From assembly GCF_963678635.1 (NCBI RefSeq), contig NW_026971385.1, forward strand, positions 56,318-120,317: a stretch of DNA of 64,000 nucleotides, given 5' to 3'. The notes beneath the pieces were generated by a model. It saw only the letters and a list, made by a program, of their open reading frames with translations, was not told the origin of the DNA and made no database searches. Origin of the DNA: Symsagittifera roscoffensis. Its lineage: Eukaryota; Xenacoelomorpha; Acoela; Convolutidae. Both the position numbers and the translations under genes were made by a program. Of this stretch, positions 1-10,141 are shown one piece after another (position 1 is the first letter of the stretch; each line of letters opens with the position of its first letter).

Positions 1-1955
1 AATTTCAAATACATGAAAAAATATGGTGATTATGATGTAAGTTAGTGCCCGAGGGTTTGATGTCTTTGATTTAATCTGTAAAAATCAAAAAAAATTTCAA
101 CAATTTTTAGAGCTTCAATTGAATTTTATATTGCCTCTTGCAAAAAAATGCACTTTAATCAAGGAATGCATCTCCTAGAAAAAGAATAAATTACTGAAGT
201 ATTTCTTGTGAAAACTTTTATTTTTTATGTTGTTCTGATGTCAGTATCTAAATGTCTGCAGAATTCAATTTTTAGCTGAGTGATTCAAACAATTTTGCTT
301 GAGTTATGTTATTTTTCAAGGTTGTGAAATGAAAAAGAAATTCTCGATCAATCACAAGTAGTCGGCAAAAATTAAATCAGTTGCATTGATTTTTCTCCAG
401 CTGCTTTTTAACGGTCTAATTATAGGTAATAATTTTGATTGGCCATTAATTTATAGTAAACTTGCCATTATTTGAAACTTCATATCTGTTGCTTGAAAGT
501 ATTTGATTTTTGAATTGTTTTTTTTAACAGACTAATTTTTGATTCCCTGCACATAAATTGCAGTGCTGAAATAATAATTGATGCACTTTTATGATGATAC
601 TTTGGTTTCACAAAGTCATCATAAACCTAAATTGATATCAGATGTAACCTCAGCGGAAGCCTAATTGGGTGTATTTAACCAAAAAAGCCATATACTTTTT
701 ATAGAAATTTACATGGCCGAAAAACATGTGTGCAGTAAGCTTCTGTGACATTTTTAAAAGAGGTAAACAAGCGCGAAGTTTGAAACAGTAGTTCCATAGT
801 TGAAACAGCAAGGCAAAATGACTCAATTAAAACAAACGATCAAAAACACATGTCATTAGGAAGCTATGTCAGCAAATCGAGATTGCGCAATCTCGAAAAA
901 TGATCAAATTTTGAGTTGTTGAATATGCTGTTATGAACCACTCGTTGAACACTTGTTATGAACCACTCATTGAACACTCGTTGAACAAATGACACCTATC
1001 TGAAAAAAATAAGTAAATAAATTTTTGTTGTTCGTGACTAGATCTTTATAGTCCGTTTCTTTTGAACTTTTCAGAAAAAAAGCACACTAGGTTTTCAAAT
1101 GTTTAGCTAATAAATCATTGTGTTTGGTCCATTATTTGTATAATGTCTGAAAAAACTCCAAGCGTATATATTCCTAGCTTTCTTGGAAAGTCGGTTCAAT
1201 TAGGTTTTTCTGTTATGTTAATCTAGTAGAAAAACCAAAAATGCATACACTTAATTTTTTGATTTTTTTTTCATAGGGAGTGCTCAGGTGAACGTAGGTT
1301 TGTCCTTATTTGCAAGCAAGCTTGGTGTTTACTAAATTTGAAGAGTTTTTTTTCAAAAAATTTGAGATTGTGATTAAGAAAAAATGAACATAATGCTTTT
1401 TTGACGCTACAAAATGCATTTAAAACCCAAAACGTTGATGAAACGGTGCATAAATAATTTGCTCAGATTTTATTTCAACGCTTGAAAAACGGATCATATA
1501 GAAAAAGTATCATTCACTTTTTCTCGCTCATTTTAACACACGATTCTGTTTTTTGGTCAAGCGTTTCAAACTTCACCATTTGTAGCCAAAAAGAATGTGG
1601 CCTTCGAAGTTTGAGCTATGTTTAGAGCATTCAAAGACCGTTTGGTTGTAATGATCAACCCATATTTATGATTGTCAGTCGACTTTTGACACATTTTGTT
1701 CTATTGAGTCAAAAAATCTCCAAAAAATCTCCAAAAAGTTTAGTCTGTTTACGTACATTTTACTTACACTATTTTTCCGCACACTGGATACCAATTTTAG
1801 TTCGGTAAATTGCGCTTAGCTCTGCAACTCAAGAGCATTTGTTGTTTGCCAGTGTCCTAGTGTCACCATTGAAGACATTAACAGTCAGACTGAATTTATG
1901 ATAGTAAAAAATGTGTTTCATTTACACTGTGCTTTTTCAGATCCAAAGAGTTGTA
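1..1955. other. AT-rich intergenic DNA, no gene seen
   Basis: This stretch is AT-rich, with no long open frame on either strand and no recognisable protein motif. The only structure noted is a 25-bp direct repeat at 931-955 and 956-980 (core TTATGAACCACT). It ends at the scaffold gap, so its adjacency to the GC-richer block that follows is not proven. Confidence 0.6.
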
Positions 1956-2155
1956 NNNNNNNNNNNNNNNNNNNNNNNNNNNNNNNNNNNNNNNNNNNNN
2001 NNNNNNNNNNNNNNNNNNNNNNNNNNNNNNNNNNNNNNNNNNNNNNNNNNNNNNNNNNNNNNNNNNNNNNNNNNNNNNNNNNNNNNNNNNNNNNNNNNNN
2101 NNNNNNNNNNNNNNNNNNNNNNNNNNNNNNNNNNNNNNNNNNNNNNNNNNNNNNN
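1956..2155. other. Scaffold gap (200 N)
   Basis: Exactly 200 consecutive N bases, the usual fixed-length placeholder for a gap of unknown size. AT-rich sequence lies to the left, and GC-richer retroelement coding sequence reaches the gap edge on the right. The 3' end of the retroelement, and any 3' LTR, is therefore missing or displaced. Confidence 0.97.
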
Positions 2156-2866
2156 AAATTCGTAATCAGCATGCCGTTCCCATTCCCCATTTTCAATTCT
2201 ACTCTCTTTTTCGAGCGCAGTACATTAATCACATTTTGCATCCTCTCAGGTATCAGGCCTAGGCTCGGTTTTTCTCGTTCCACCGAATCAATTTCGATTA
2301 CCTTCTCTGTCCAAAACTTTAACAGCTCCGTCACTTCGTGATTCCTGTGAGCGCTGCCCCATTACTCCAGATACATATTGGTATTCTCCCCATTTGTTGG
2401 TTTTCGAGTAATCTTCAGCCGAGGCCAAGTCACGATGCACGTCATGTCCCTCTTCGAGTTTCTTGTTGTAGAATCTTCGTATTTCGTCAAGTTTCCCATG
2501 ATTCTCTAGAGATTGCCTGGAGCCGTCCTCCCTCTCGATCTCAGTACTCTGATATACGTTCAGGATGACCGTGGAGATTCTCTTTTCCATAGTCTTACTT
2601 CCCATCGCTTTCTGCTGACACGCTTGGACGATACTGTTGTTCATCACGGACATTATCCAACTCAAGAAACAAATAGCATCTTTCCTCCTTGCCAGACTCA
2701 AACCGGAATTATCCCTGGCAATATGCTGCACCCGCGGTTGATAAAACTCGCGAACCAAGCTCCATGCGAACATCAGCTGCCCCGCTGTTCTAACGAAGGG
2801 ATTTGCCATCAATGGCAACGCGGACGAGGGTGTTCTCATCGCCTCTTCGAAGTATTCCCGCAGCAA
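2156..2866 (-). pseudogene. Retroelement ORF2, last visible segment (unrecognised, broken)
   Basis: Minus-strand coding remnant. A 192-residue frame (2866-2288) is followed, after a frame change, by a short frame (about 2334-2159) that runs into the N gap. The protein is mixed charged/helical with no motif I recognise; the end of the 192-residue part is rich in E, K and R (EREDG, NKKLEEGHD). It follows the 2879-3467 fragment in the same direction and belongs to the long second coding block downstream of pol. Its C-terminus and any 3' LTR are lost in the gap. Function is unknown. That it is coding-derived is inferred from frame length, base composition and position. Confidence 0.5.
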
Positions 2867-2878
2867 GTTCTGCCAAGT

Positions 2879-3467
2879 TCATTTCAGCTGGCTTCCCAAT
2901 TCTAACTTGTTAATCTTGGCTTTTTGGTGGGTAGCCCAATTGCGACGCTTGCGGTACACTCCACGATCGAGCTTTTTCAGGCAGTCCTCCAGTTCGTTCA
3001 TTGTCTCCAGAGCCACCCACCAAGGTCGAGCCGTATCCCTCGTTGCATTCTTCTCAAGAGGATCGCAGGCCACTTGGTTCCCAATAGTCTGGTGCTCGCT
3101 CGAGATCCATTCTTTGCCGACACCCACTTCCCACGTTTGTGCACTCGTCGAACCCCTTTTCATGCTCGCCTTCTGAGGTCTGAAATTCTCTTCCGTTGCC
3201 AGACTCGTCGAGACCTCCATCTCTTTCACCACCTCGGCCAGCCTCCTTGGTTCGGAGCTGCCCTTGTTGGAGCTGCTGCATCTTCCACCGCGTTAGAACC
3301 ACGGGAGCCGTCTCCCTCAGATTCTTCTTTTCAGAGACTGCGTCCGCCGAGGGGCTACTCAACTCTTCTACCTCCCTTTTCCTCTTTGGACACGTCACAC
3401 CTTTACTTGGGGGCGTCTCCACTACCATCACCGATTCTACCTCTTTGTCCCGGTCCAGCCCTTCCAA
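2879..3467 (-). pseudogene. Retroelement ORF2 fragment, charged region (unrecognised)
   Basis: Two overlapping minus-strand frames, 3467-3054 (137 aa) and 3232-2879 (117 aa), most simply read as one coding stretch with a frameshift between 3232 and 3054. The first part is rich in E, S, K and G and contains a basic patch (PKRKREVEE) that resembles a nuclear-localisation-type cluster. The second part is basic (KKLDRGVYRKRR). No conserved family is recognised. The strand and composition match the blocks on both sides. The assignment to the retroelement's second ORF rests on continuity, not on homology. Confidence 0.45.
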
Positions 3468-3488
3468 CTCTTACCTCCCCCTTTCTCG

Positions 3489-3550
3489 ATTCTTAAGGGT
3501 ATTAATATCTTAAATCATATTAATAGTCTTAATAGTCTTAATAGTCTTCG
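3489..3550. repeat. Short 9-bp tandem repeat in ORF2 (TTAATAGTC)n
   Basis: The word TTAATAGTC recurs three to four times in tandem at the end of the 3510-3923 minus-strand frame, giving a Lys-Thr-Ile repeat there. Since 9 bp is a multiple of three it does not by itself break the frame. The interruption between this segment and the next lies here or just beyond. Confidence 0.7.
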
Positions 3551-4739
3551 TTTCCCTCAGCTTGATCATCTTGCTCAACAACTCCTTTCTCGCCTCTTCG
3601 TCCAGTCCGGTGCCCATCAAAACTGGTTCCCCGAACTTCACCACCGTGTCCCATAACTCTTCTTTGAAACTCTCCAGTGTAGCTTCGGTTTTCGCTTTCT
3701 GGTTAAACTCACTCAAGAATACTCGCCAAGTCTTCTCGTCCAGAGTTTTCAGGAACATCCATTTATTGCCCTCGAAGGCATTTTTCTTACTTTCTTCGGC
3801 ACTCGAGAGGATCATTCCCATATTGGAGGTTTTACTGGTCAAGGGTAGTTCCAGGTCTTTCCGAGGGAATCCCAGGGGTGGCGTGGCCGTGTTTGCCCAA
3901 TCGTCCCCACTCAAGTCTTGCAATAACTAATGCGTAGTAAAGTCCCTTTCAGCTGGAGCCTGGTCTGGTGTGTTTCCCACCTCCATTCCTTCTCCCGCTT
4001 CACTGAGAGTCTCATCCATACTCTCTCCTTCCTATGACTCAGCCCGTTCTCTCTCAAGTGCGTCTTTGAACCTATCCTCAACGGGGTTGCTTCTTCTATC
4101 TCCAGGGTTGCCTACTGACAAAGGTGAGGGGGTTGCCGGGTCCAGCTTATTATATTCACTGAGGGCTACGTACAAGGGGCCCGCTGCATCCAGATCTTTC
4201 TCTTCTTGTTTCATCTCTAGTTGCTCCAGTCCGTAGGGCGCCCGGTACTTCCTCGTGGCGAACTTTATCTCGTCTTTTAGAGCGATATGTCCATCTTCCA
4301 CAATCATTCTTCCATCTTCCCAAACCGGCAGCATGTTCTCCAGAAGATCCGCTTGATCGAGCGTTCTCAAGATATCCCGAATCTCGAACTTTGGAGGCAT
4401 TGAACCTCTCATATTCCTTGCTTGCGTCGTCCATGAGTTTATCTTGATATCACACGTGTGAAATTAAACTGCTGCTGAGTATCCGATAAACAAGGGATCC
4501 CAACCATCAGTGACTTCCTTCTGCTGCTTCTCCACCGCGGCTCTTGCGTACAGGGATGGGACCACAAGTAGGCTATTCAAACCCAAGGTCATTCTCCTGA
4601 CCATCGGGAACTCGGGGACGGTGGTGGGCCAAATTTGTCTCTCTAGTATCATTTCTAAATCCCTCTTTACCAGCTCAAAACTCCCTTTCCACACCGGAAT
4701 TCTCAAGATCTCTCGTTTGTCTGCCGTCAAAGGTTTCAA
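3510..4739 (-). pseudogene. Retroelement ORF2 segment, one frame with several stops (unrecognised)
   Basis: Three minus-strand open stretches (4739-4464, 4412-4032, 3923-3510) lie in the same frame and are separated only by in-frame stops and short gaps, so they read as one decayed coding segment of about 400 residues. The proteins look globular and helical, with conserved-looking tryptophans (RIPVWKGSFELVKRD, MLPVWEDGRM) and a proline/acid-rich stretch before 4032. No known domain is recognised. The preceding segment (4774-6687) is in another frame, and the change falls at or near the 23-base C tract (4782-4804). It is part of the long ORF2 block. No function is proposed. Confidence 0.5.
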
Positions 4740-4773
4740 ATTGCAAAGCTTGGAGTAAGTTTCAATGGGACTT

Positions 4774-6687
4774 TCACGTTTCCCCCCCCCCCCCCCCCCC
4801 CCCCATTCTGCATTGCAATTGTCCCCGGAAATTGAACACTACTAACTCGGGATACTTGACTTTCCCGAAGAGCACCATTTCGCTCATTCGTGCCCTCAGC
4901 TCCTCTTGTCTGCACCAGTTCAACGCCATCCGGTCTAGTACACTTATCAGACTCACGTGCACCACTGAGTTGCGGTATGCCACCACAAGTGGATCCGGAA
5001 AGGCATACCTCATCGCCGGCCCATAGATGCAGGTTACGACCTCGCGAAGCCCCCTGATAACCCCCATCGGGTAGGATCTCATGGCCAAACACAGGTCAGT
5101 CAATAGAGGGATGCTACCATTCGCCTCCTTCCATTCTTCTCTCGTCTTGGGGTTCCTCTCTTCGCCAGTCAGGTATCGATTCTGCATCAGAAGATACTCC
5201 AGCAGCAACGTCTTCAGTCCGGCAGTGCAATTGTAGGAGTAGGTATCTACACTTGGGTGAGTCTTCCCCATCGACAGGGGTTCCCCATATTTCATCAACC
5301 GATGAAACGCCACCAGTTCCCCTTGAGTTAAGAGTACTAGTGTCAGGCGCCCATCAGTTCGAAGTGTCTCCACACCTCTACTGAACATAAACGCCGGACC
5401 CATGTTGAACAAATACCTGAGATAAACCAAGTACAGATCCAGCAAGAGGTTTATGGGCATGTTCAGCAGCTCTTGCACAAACGCCTCAAATATGGTATCC
5501 TTCGCATAGAACACCCTAGCCATGTACCCTTTCTCCCAACAAGGACTCAAGAATCTCAAGATCTCTTGATTCTTACTCGTCTTCAGCTCGTCCTTCGCAT
5601 GCTCCCTCCAGAATCCTCCAATGGTGACTTCGTTTGCCGCTGACACGAATCTCCCCACCGTCATCCCCGTGGTATCTACCACTTCCAGCTGCTCCTCAAG
5701 AAATTCCCATAACTGCTTGATGAGTGGTGGAGCATTCTCCTGCGTCTTATCCGTGGCGTTCTCAAGCCTCGAGGTCAGGAACGGCCACCTGCCTTTTTCC
5801 TGCGTCTGACGGTATCCCTTCGATTCCAATTGTTTTTGGGCCGCAGCCACGTTCCTTTTTTCATTGCTCGGTCCCGTCGCTTGGCTGGTGGAGCTCGTGA
5901 TTGTCAAGTCCATACCTCGGAACCAGAGTCTGGCTGTCAGGTGGCCTTTTATTGGATGAGTATCCCTTATCCCCGGATTGAGCTTCAACTGTTGAGCGAG
6001 ATTCGAAATCTCGAGTAAGAGGACATCGTCCAATACAATGAGAATGTCTGCTAACTCGTAGAACCCCCTCGAGGCAGGATACACGTCCGCCCATGCCGCT
6101 GCCAACTCCGACTTAAGAAGTCTCAAGTTTGTCGGCTCCATCCCACGATTGGGGGCTGTCATCAATACCCGCCACGCGTTCCCTTCCGCTATGAGGATCA
6201 AGATAGCGTAGACAAGCTGCAAAGCAGGCGGCATGCTCGCGTACCCCTAGGACGTTGTGAACGCCACCTTTAACTTGGATCCGAATCGGGAAGTCACATT
6301 TTCTTGTACCTCATTCATCGCAGCGAACAATGTCTGGATTGCTTCCCAGATCTTCTTGGGCGTTGGTGCGTCACCTTTCAGATGCTCCAGAAGTCCTGCC
6401 ACATGGAAGTGGTCATTCATTCCTGCAAATAGCAGCAGCTCTGGCTCGCAAGGCACCTCTGACTTAATCGCCACCACTAGAGTCAGCATCTGGTTCAACT
6501 CCGCACCGGGCAGCAAATACACTAGAGTTTTCGGCCAAAACAGCTTTGGAGACGTCCCCTCGAAGTCTGAGCCGGCCACGATGATTACCCTTGCGACTCC
6601 TGGATCCGATCGATCATACACTGCCAGTTTCCACAGGGTTTTCCATCCATACCTTGGGCCATCAGCTAGAGCCCTCGTAGGCGGCAT
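4774..6687 (-). pseudogene. Retroelement ORF2: second SGNH-like module plus helical region
   Basis: Two minus-strand frames, 6687-6247 and 6234-4774 (486 aa), are in phase and separated by a single TAG (6247-6249). The first contains VIIVAGSDFEG (GSD at 6565-6573), a following PGAEL turn, and LLFAGMND (GMND at 6412-6423). These match in order and spacing the block I, II and III positions of SGNH-fold hydrolases, but block I is atypical. The second part is long and mostly helical, ending in a poly-glycine run created by a 23-C tract. I regard the SGNH relationship as tentative. The long helical part is unrecognised. It lies just downstream of the clearer SGNH domain, which would suggest a duplicated, diverged module. 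Confidence 0.5.
4782..4804. repeat. 23-bp poly-C tract inside ORF2
   Basis: Uninterrupted C23 on the plus strand, read as glycine codons on the minus strand at the end of the 486-residue frame. Tract-length change here is the likely cause of the frame switch to the 4739-4464 frame. Length may also be misassembled. Confidence 0.9.
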
Positions 6688-8293
6688 CTGGGAGCCCCAT
6701 GTCTTTCGGCTCCAGCAGCTTGTCCACCACTCTCAACTGCGCAGGAGTTGCCACCCTGATTCTGGCTATGCTTGTTCGATGTTTGGGGGGCTTCACTATG
6801 AGCCCTGGACTCCCCATCAGCTTGAGCGGCCTATAGTTGATCGGTCCCATTATCGATTTCAGCGGAAACACAATCAGATCTGCCGTCTCCATCATCTTCG
6901 CTCTTGAGTAGTGCGCCTCGTGGGCCTTCAACCAATCCACACAATGGTGCCGACTCAAGTCCTCGTGCGACACATCCTTAAATCCCAGGACCTCCGCCAA
7001 TTCCTGCCTGCACTCCAGGTCCTCCAGATCCAATTCTTTTATCCTCCCTAGATATCGCGTCCGGCTCGTCTCAGCCGACCTTTCCATTCTCTTGTTATCC
7101 ACCACCACAACCGAGGATACCACCGAGTTTTGGGGCGTGGACGACTCTGCCTCCATCGGTGTGGACCCCGGTTGTCGGGTCCGGCTGCTCCTTGAGCTGT
7201 CCCTCGACTCGAGTCTTGCTCCCAGGCGACTGGATAGGGTTCCAGTTGCAAAGAAAGGGGGTATAGGGGGTGGACAGAAGGTGAACTAGGCCGTTTCCAG
7301 CAGGTCCGACTCTGCCGCATTTATGTGCCTCTGGAAGACACCATTCAGCCACCACAAGACCTTGGGCCTGTCAAATTGAATGCCATCCGATAACGCATCA
7401 TCCGGGAAAGATTGCTCCATCTTGTCTGCCATGTCCAACAGTCTAACGGGGAGCACGCTCCTCTGTTGTATTTGTCTAAATATCTCATTGATGTTGCGCA
7501 TCTTCTCGTTCATCTCCATCGCGTGCTGGTCGGTCTTCATGTTGTATGGGATAGTGCAAATCGTGAGTATCACAGGTTCTAAATAAATCCTCATCTCCTC
7601 AAGAACGCAACTCTTTTTCTCGTGCAGTCTCATCATCTTTCTCGATTCCCCTCTAGACATGTCATTGGTTCCCATCATCAGAGTGACCGTGTAAATCTCT
7701 ACCATGTCCAACATCTCTAATGACGCCAACATCTGAGGTGTTGCGGCTCCAGAAAAGCTCAAGACTCCCACCTGCCAATGCGACTGGATCCGGGTCAGCA
7801 TTCATATCAGGCTGTCCCCTATGATTAAGTGGACCGCACCTTCTGGTATTCTCGGATGTGCGTAATATTCGGCCCAAGACGCATCATGGAAGCAATGCCG
7901 TATCCCCTGTTGTGCCGTGGTCCAATCCATGCGGTGGTACCTGTGATACCTACCATATGTGTTCTTCTTGTAGCTCGCTATTATGACACTCCTGACTGGG
8001 TGGTCCCTCCAGGTGGAAGGTCGCTCTTGTCGTGTCGAATCATCGCGGCTTCTCAACTGTAACCTATCTTGCAGCTCCTTAAAACGCGATGAACTCCCAC
8101 TGATTTGGCTACTACCAGGGGTTGAAATCGGGGTATATCCCGGCAATGTGAGCTCCATCAATGGCCTTATAGGTTGCACCTCTAAACCGCGCACGGAGGA
8201 CATCGGCTCGGGTGGTATCCACACTTCCAGTCCCTCGTTCATGTGTTCTTGAGCCGCTTTAGTTGAATCGTCCACTGGACCTGAGAACTTCAT
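6662..8293 (-). pseudogene. Retroelement ORF2: SGNH/GDSL-type hydrolase domain (degenerate)
   Basis: Frames 8293-7802, 7801-7286 and 7156-6662 share one phase, interrupted by TGA at 7802-7804 and TAG at 7286-7288. SGNH-fold blocks occur in order: block I HLIIGDSL (GDS at 7811-7819), block II FSGAATPQM, block III MMGTND (7661-7672), and block V SDGIQFD (DGIQ at 7376-7387). In SGNH hydrolases the serine, the block III asparagine and the Asp-x-x-His pair act in ester or amide hydrolysis. Here the block V histidine position is glutamine, so the copy would be catalytically impaired even without the stops. Before the domain lies a Ser/Pro-rich linker, and after it a Pro-rich stretch leading to the second SGNH-like module. 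SGNH/esterase modules are known in some LINE ORF1 proteins; in a gypsy-like element this is unusual. Confidence 0.72.
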
Positions 8294-8378
8294 CTACCTC
8301 CATCCGCGTCTCTGGCCTTGATCCTGCGGTTGCTTGTTGTGCGATCCTCGTTCCCTTCTCTTTCTGCCTCGCAAACTC

Positions 8379-9036
8379 TCAATGTTGCCTCTGAATCTTC
8401 TCCATCTCTGACTTAATCTGCTCACAGTTCGCCTCAATTTCGCGTACATTCTGCTCTTGTTGGTTCTTTGCCCTAATCATGTTGAGATCACGCCTCGCCT
8501 GATCCCTCTCACGGATCGCCTGATCTCTTTCCAGGTTCGCCTGGTTCATCTCGAGTTTCGCACCATCCCGGTCAAGATTCGCTTTGTCTCTTTCCCTCTG
8601 TGCTCTTTCCAGTTCCCTCTTCATGTTGCTGAGGTCCGTTTCCTGAGGTCCAGGGGCCTGCTCGTGGATTGGGCTGTGGATCCTACCGGCGGTCTGGTAG
8701 GAAGTGGGAACTCTCCCGCACCATAAGCTGTAGTGTTGTTCAATCCGGGATTCCTTGCCAGGTCGAATCCCCTCACGCCTCCATCTACGTTCCAGGATAG
8801 CCACCTAGTTTGCTCCTGGTTGGATATCCCTTCCGTGGTGTAGCCGACCATCAACACTGCTTCCGTCGCTGACTCCCTACATTCACCCTGCGTTTTTAGC
8901 TGAAGGATTGCATTCAACATCACCGCCAAACTCTCATCGACTTGGGTGTAATCGAATTCCCTCAAGCGCTTATACGGTTTTTCGAGTGTGGGCCTCTTGA
9001 GCGCTGCTGGCATAGACTTCCAGAAGCGATCCGCCA
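8379..9036 (-). pseudogene. Retroelement ORF2 N-terminal region with coiled coil
   Basis: The most upstream part of the second coding block. An ATG at 9034-9036 (MADRFWKSM) opens a frame to 8621. The coding sense then moves, after a frameshift near 8650, to the 8804-8379 frame. The latter is a strongly heptad-like, highly charged helix with repeated RERD/LERDQA units, a clear coiled coil. A TGA ends it at 8379, and an in-phase charged stretch continues toward the SGNH domain. I chose 9034-9036 because sequence upstream of it is non-coding and carries the 24-bp repeat. Function unknown; coiled coils often serve oligomerisation. Confidence 0.55.
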
Positions 9037-9068
9037 TCGTCACTTTCTTTAATTTGATCTTACGTATT

Positions 9069-9188
9069 AACCAACTTGAGAATACCGTACCAGCTAGACT
9101 TGAGAAAACCGTACCAGTTAGAGTTGAGAATACCGCACCAGTTAGACTTGAGAATACCGTACCAGTTAAACTTGAGAAAATCGTATGA
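9069..9188. repeat. 24-bp tandem repeat between pol and ORF2 (5 units)
   Basis: Five tandem units of about 24 bp with core ACTTGAGAATACCGTACCAG (the last unit degraded), lying between the end of the macro-domain frame (9509) and the first ATG of ORF2 (9036). The position suggests an inter-ORF regulatory or spacer element, but no known motif is recognised. Confidence 0.8.
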
Positions 9189-9508
9189 GACCGCTAATAG
9201 AGTACTTGCTCTAGATATCTTTCTCTCCGTTGAGTCAGTGTTGCTTGGGTGTCATTTCAATTTTTCAAATCAATCTAAAAATAAAATTCAGTTTTTAGAC
9301 CGAGATGTCTTGTGCCTAACCTAAGCCTCCCCCCCCATCATTGTGTTTAAAAAATTATTATTCAAACATTATTTACTAAACTGATTCAATTGATGATTCT
9401 TAGGAGTATGCAGATTCATTTCATGTTTTAGCACCATTAATTCTTCAAGATTCAATTGTCATGCCAATTACATTAAAATCCGTCTACCTGACTCATGCCC
9501 CCTAGTAC
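9189..9508. other. Non-coding spacer between pol-macro and ORF2
   Basis: About 320 bp without a usable frame on either strand and more AT-rich than the flanking coding blocks, with a short C run near 9330. It separates the two coding units of the retroelement. I see no promoter motif I would defend. Confidence 0.5.
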
Positions 9509-10132
9509 CTAACTTGAGACCTCCTCGTCCGCCCGAACTAAGGTGATACTCAAGTAGTACTTCTTGTGTAGGTGTACCGTTATCTCCGTTTCTGCAAAGA
9601 CCACGTGTAGGATAGCGTATAATTCTCTTGGGTTCAATTTGCCCCTGTTTGGGTCATAGACCGTCATTGAGACCTCCATTATTCGTCTTTCGACCATGAA
9701 GTCTCTCAGCCTGGTCAGTGCGAACATCACGTGCTCAGGATCTATCGTGTTCCTTTCATTGATCCTCGTTACCAAGAAGCACAGATATTTACCCGGGACT
9801 TGTGAAACTGACGGGGGAAGCAGAGCCATTTCTCCCAACCCCGGTCTCTGCCTGAATAAAAACTCCACGTTCTGATATTCTCTCTTGAAATCAGCGTCTA
9901 GTCTCGATTTGAAGCTCAAGTCTGCCGTTATACAGATCTCACTTGTCCTGTCTGACAGAATGAAGTCGCTGTCCGTGATCAGAAGGTTCTCTGAATATTC
10001 GTTGGGTATATCAAATTTCATTTTGAAATTCCGTCCTATGGCAAGCTCAGCCTCCTCCTCATACAGTTCCAGCCTGCTGGTCTCCCTCACTTCTCTGAAA
10101 TCAAATTTTTGGTGTGGGTAAGTCCTATACAC
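9509..10132 (-). pseudogene. Macro-domain-like module at the C-terminus of retroelement Pol
   Basis: Minus-strand frame of about 207 residues. From residue about 48 it follows the macro-domain layout: an ITDSDF strand, ICITADLSFKSRLDADFKRE (the alpha-helix after the ADP-ribose-binding loop, usually SADxxMGAGIAxxFK), GLGEMALL, KYLCFLVTRI, a long helix FALTRLRDFMVERRI, then EVSMTVYDPNRGKL in place of the usual SMPRIGCGLDRL, and ITVHL. The order and hydrophobic pattern most resemble the TARG1/OARD1 type, which removes ADP-ribose from proteins. The glycine-rich loops are not conserved, so binding or catalysis cannot be assumed. It is reached from integrase through an acidic linker, with a frame change near 10135. 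The first codon is GTG, so this is not an independent start. Confidence 0.6.
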
Positions 10133-10141
10133 ACTCCCCGG

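Noticed and set aside
1898-2341. ORFs spanning the N gap
   Set aside because: Most residues are undetermined, and the frames exist only because N codons are not stops.
2513-7289. Plus-strand ORFs opposite the retroelement (for example 6257-6907)
   Set aside because: They are antisense shadows of GC-richer minus-strand coding frames; the minus-strand products carry the family motifs.
2156-9036. env-like glycoprotein as the identity of the second ORF
   Set aside because: No signal peptide, transmembrane anchor or cysteine-rich ectodomain is visible; the readable domains are a coiled coil and SGNH-like modules.
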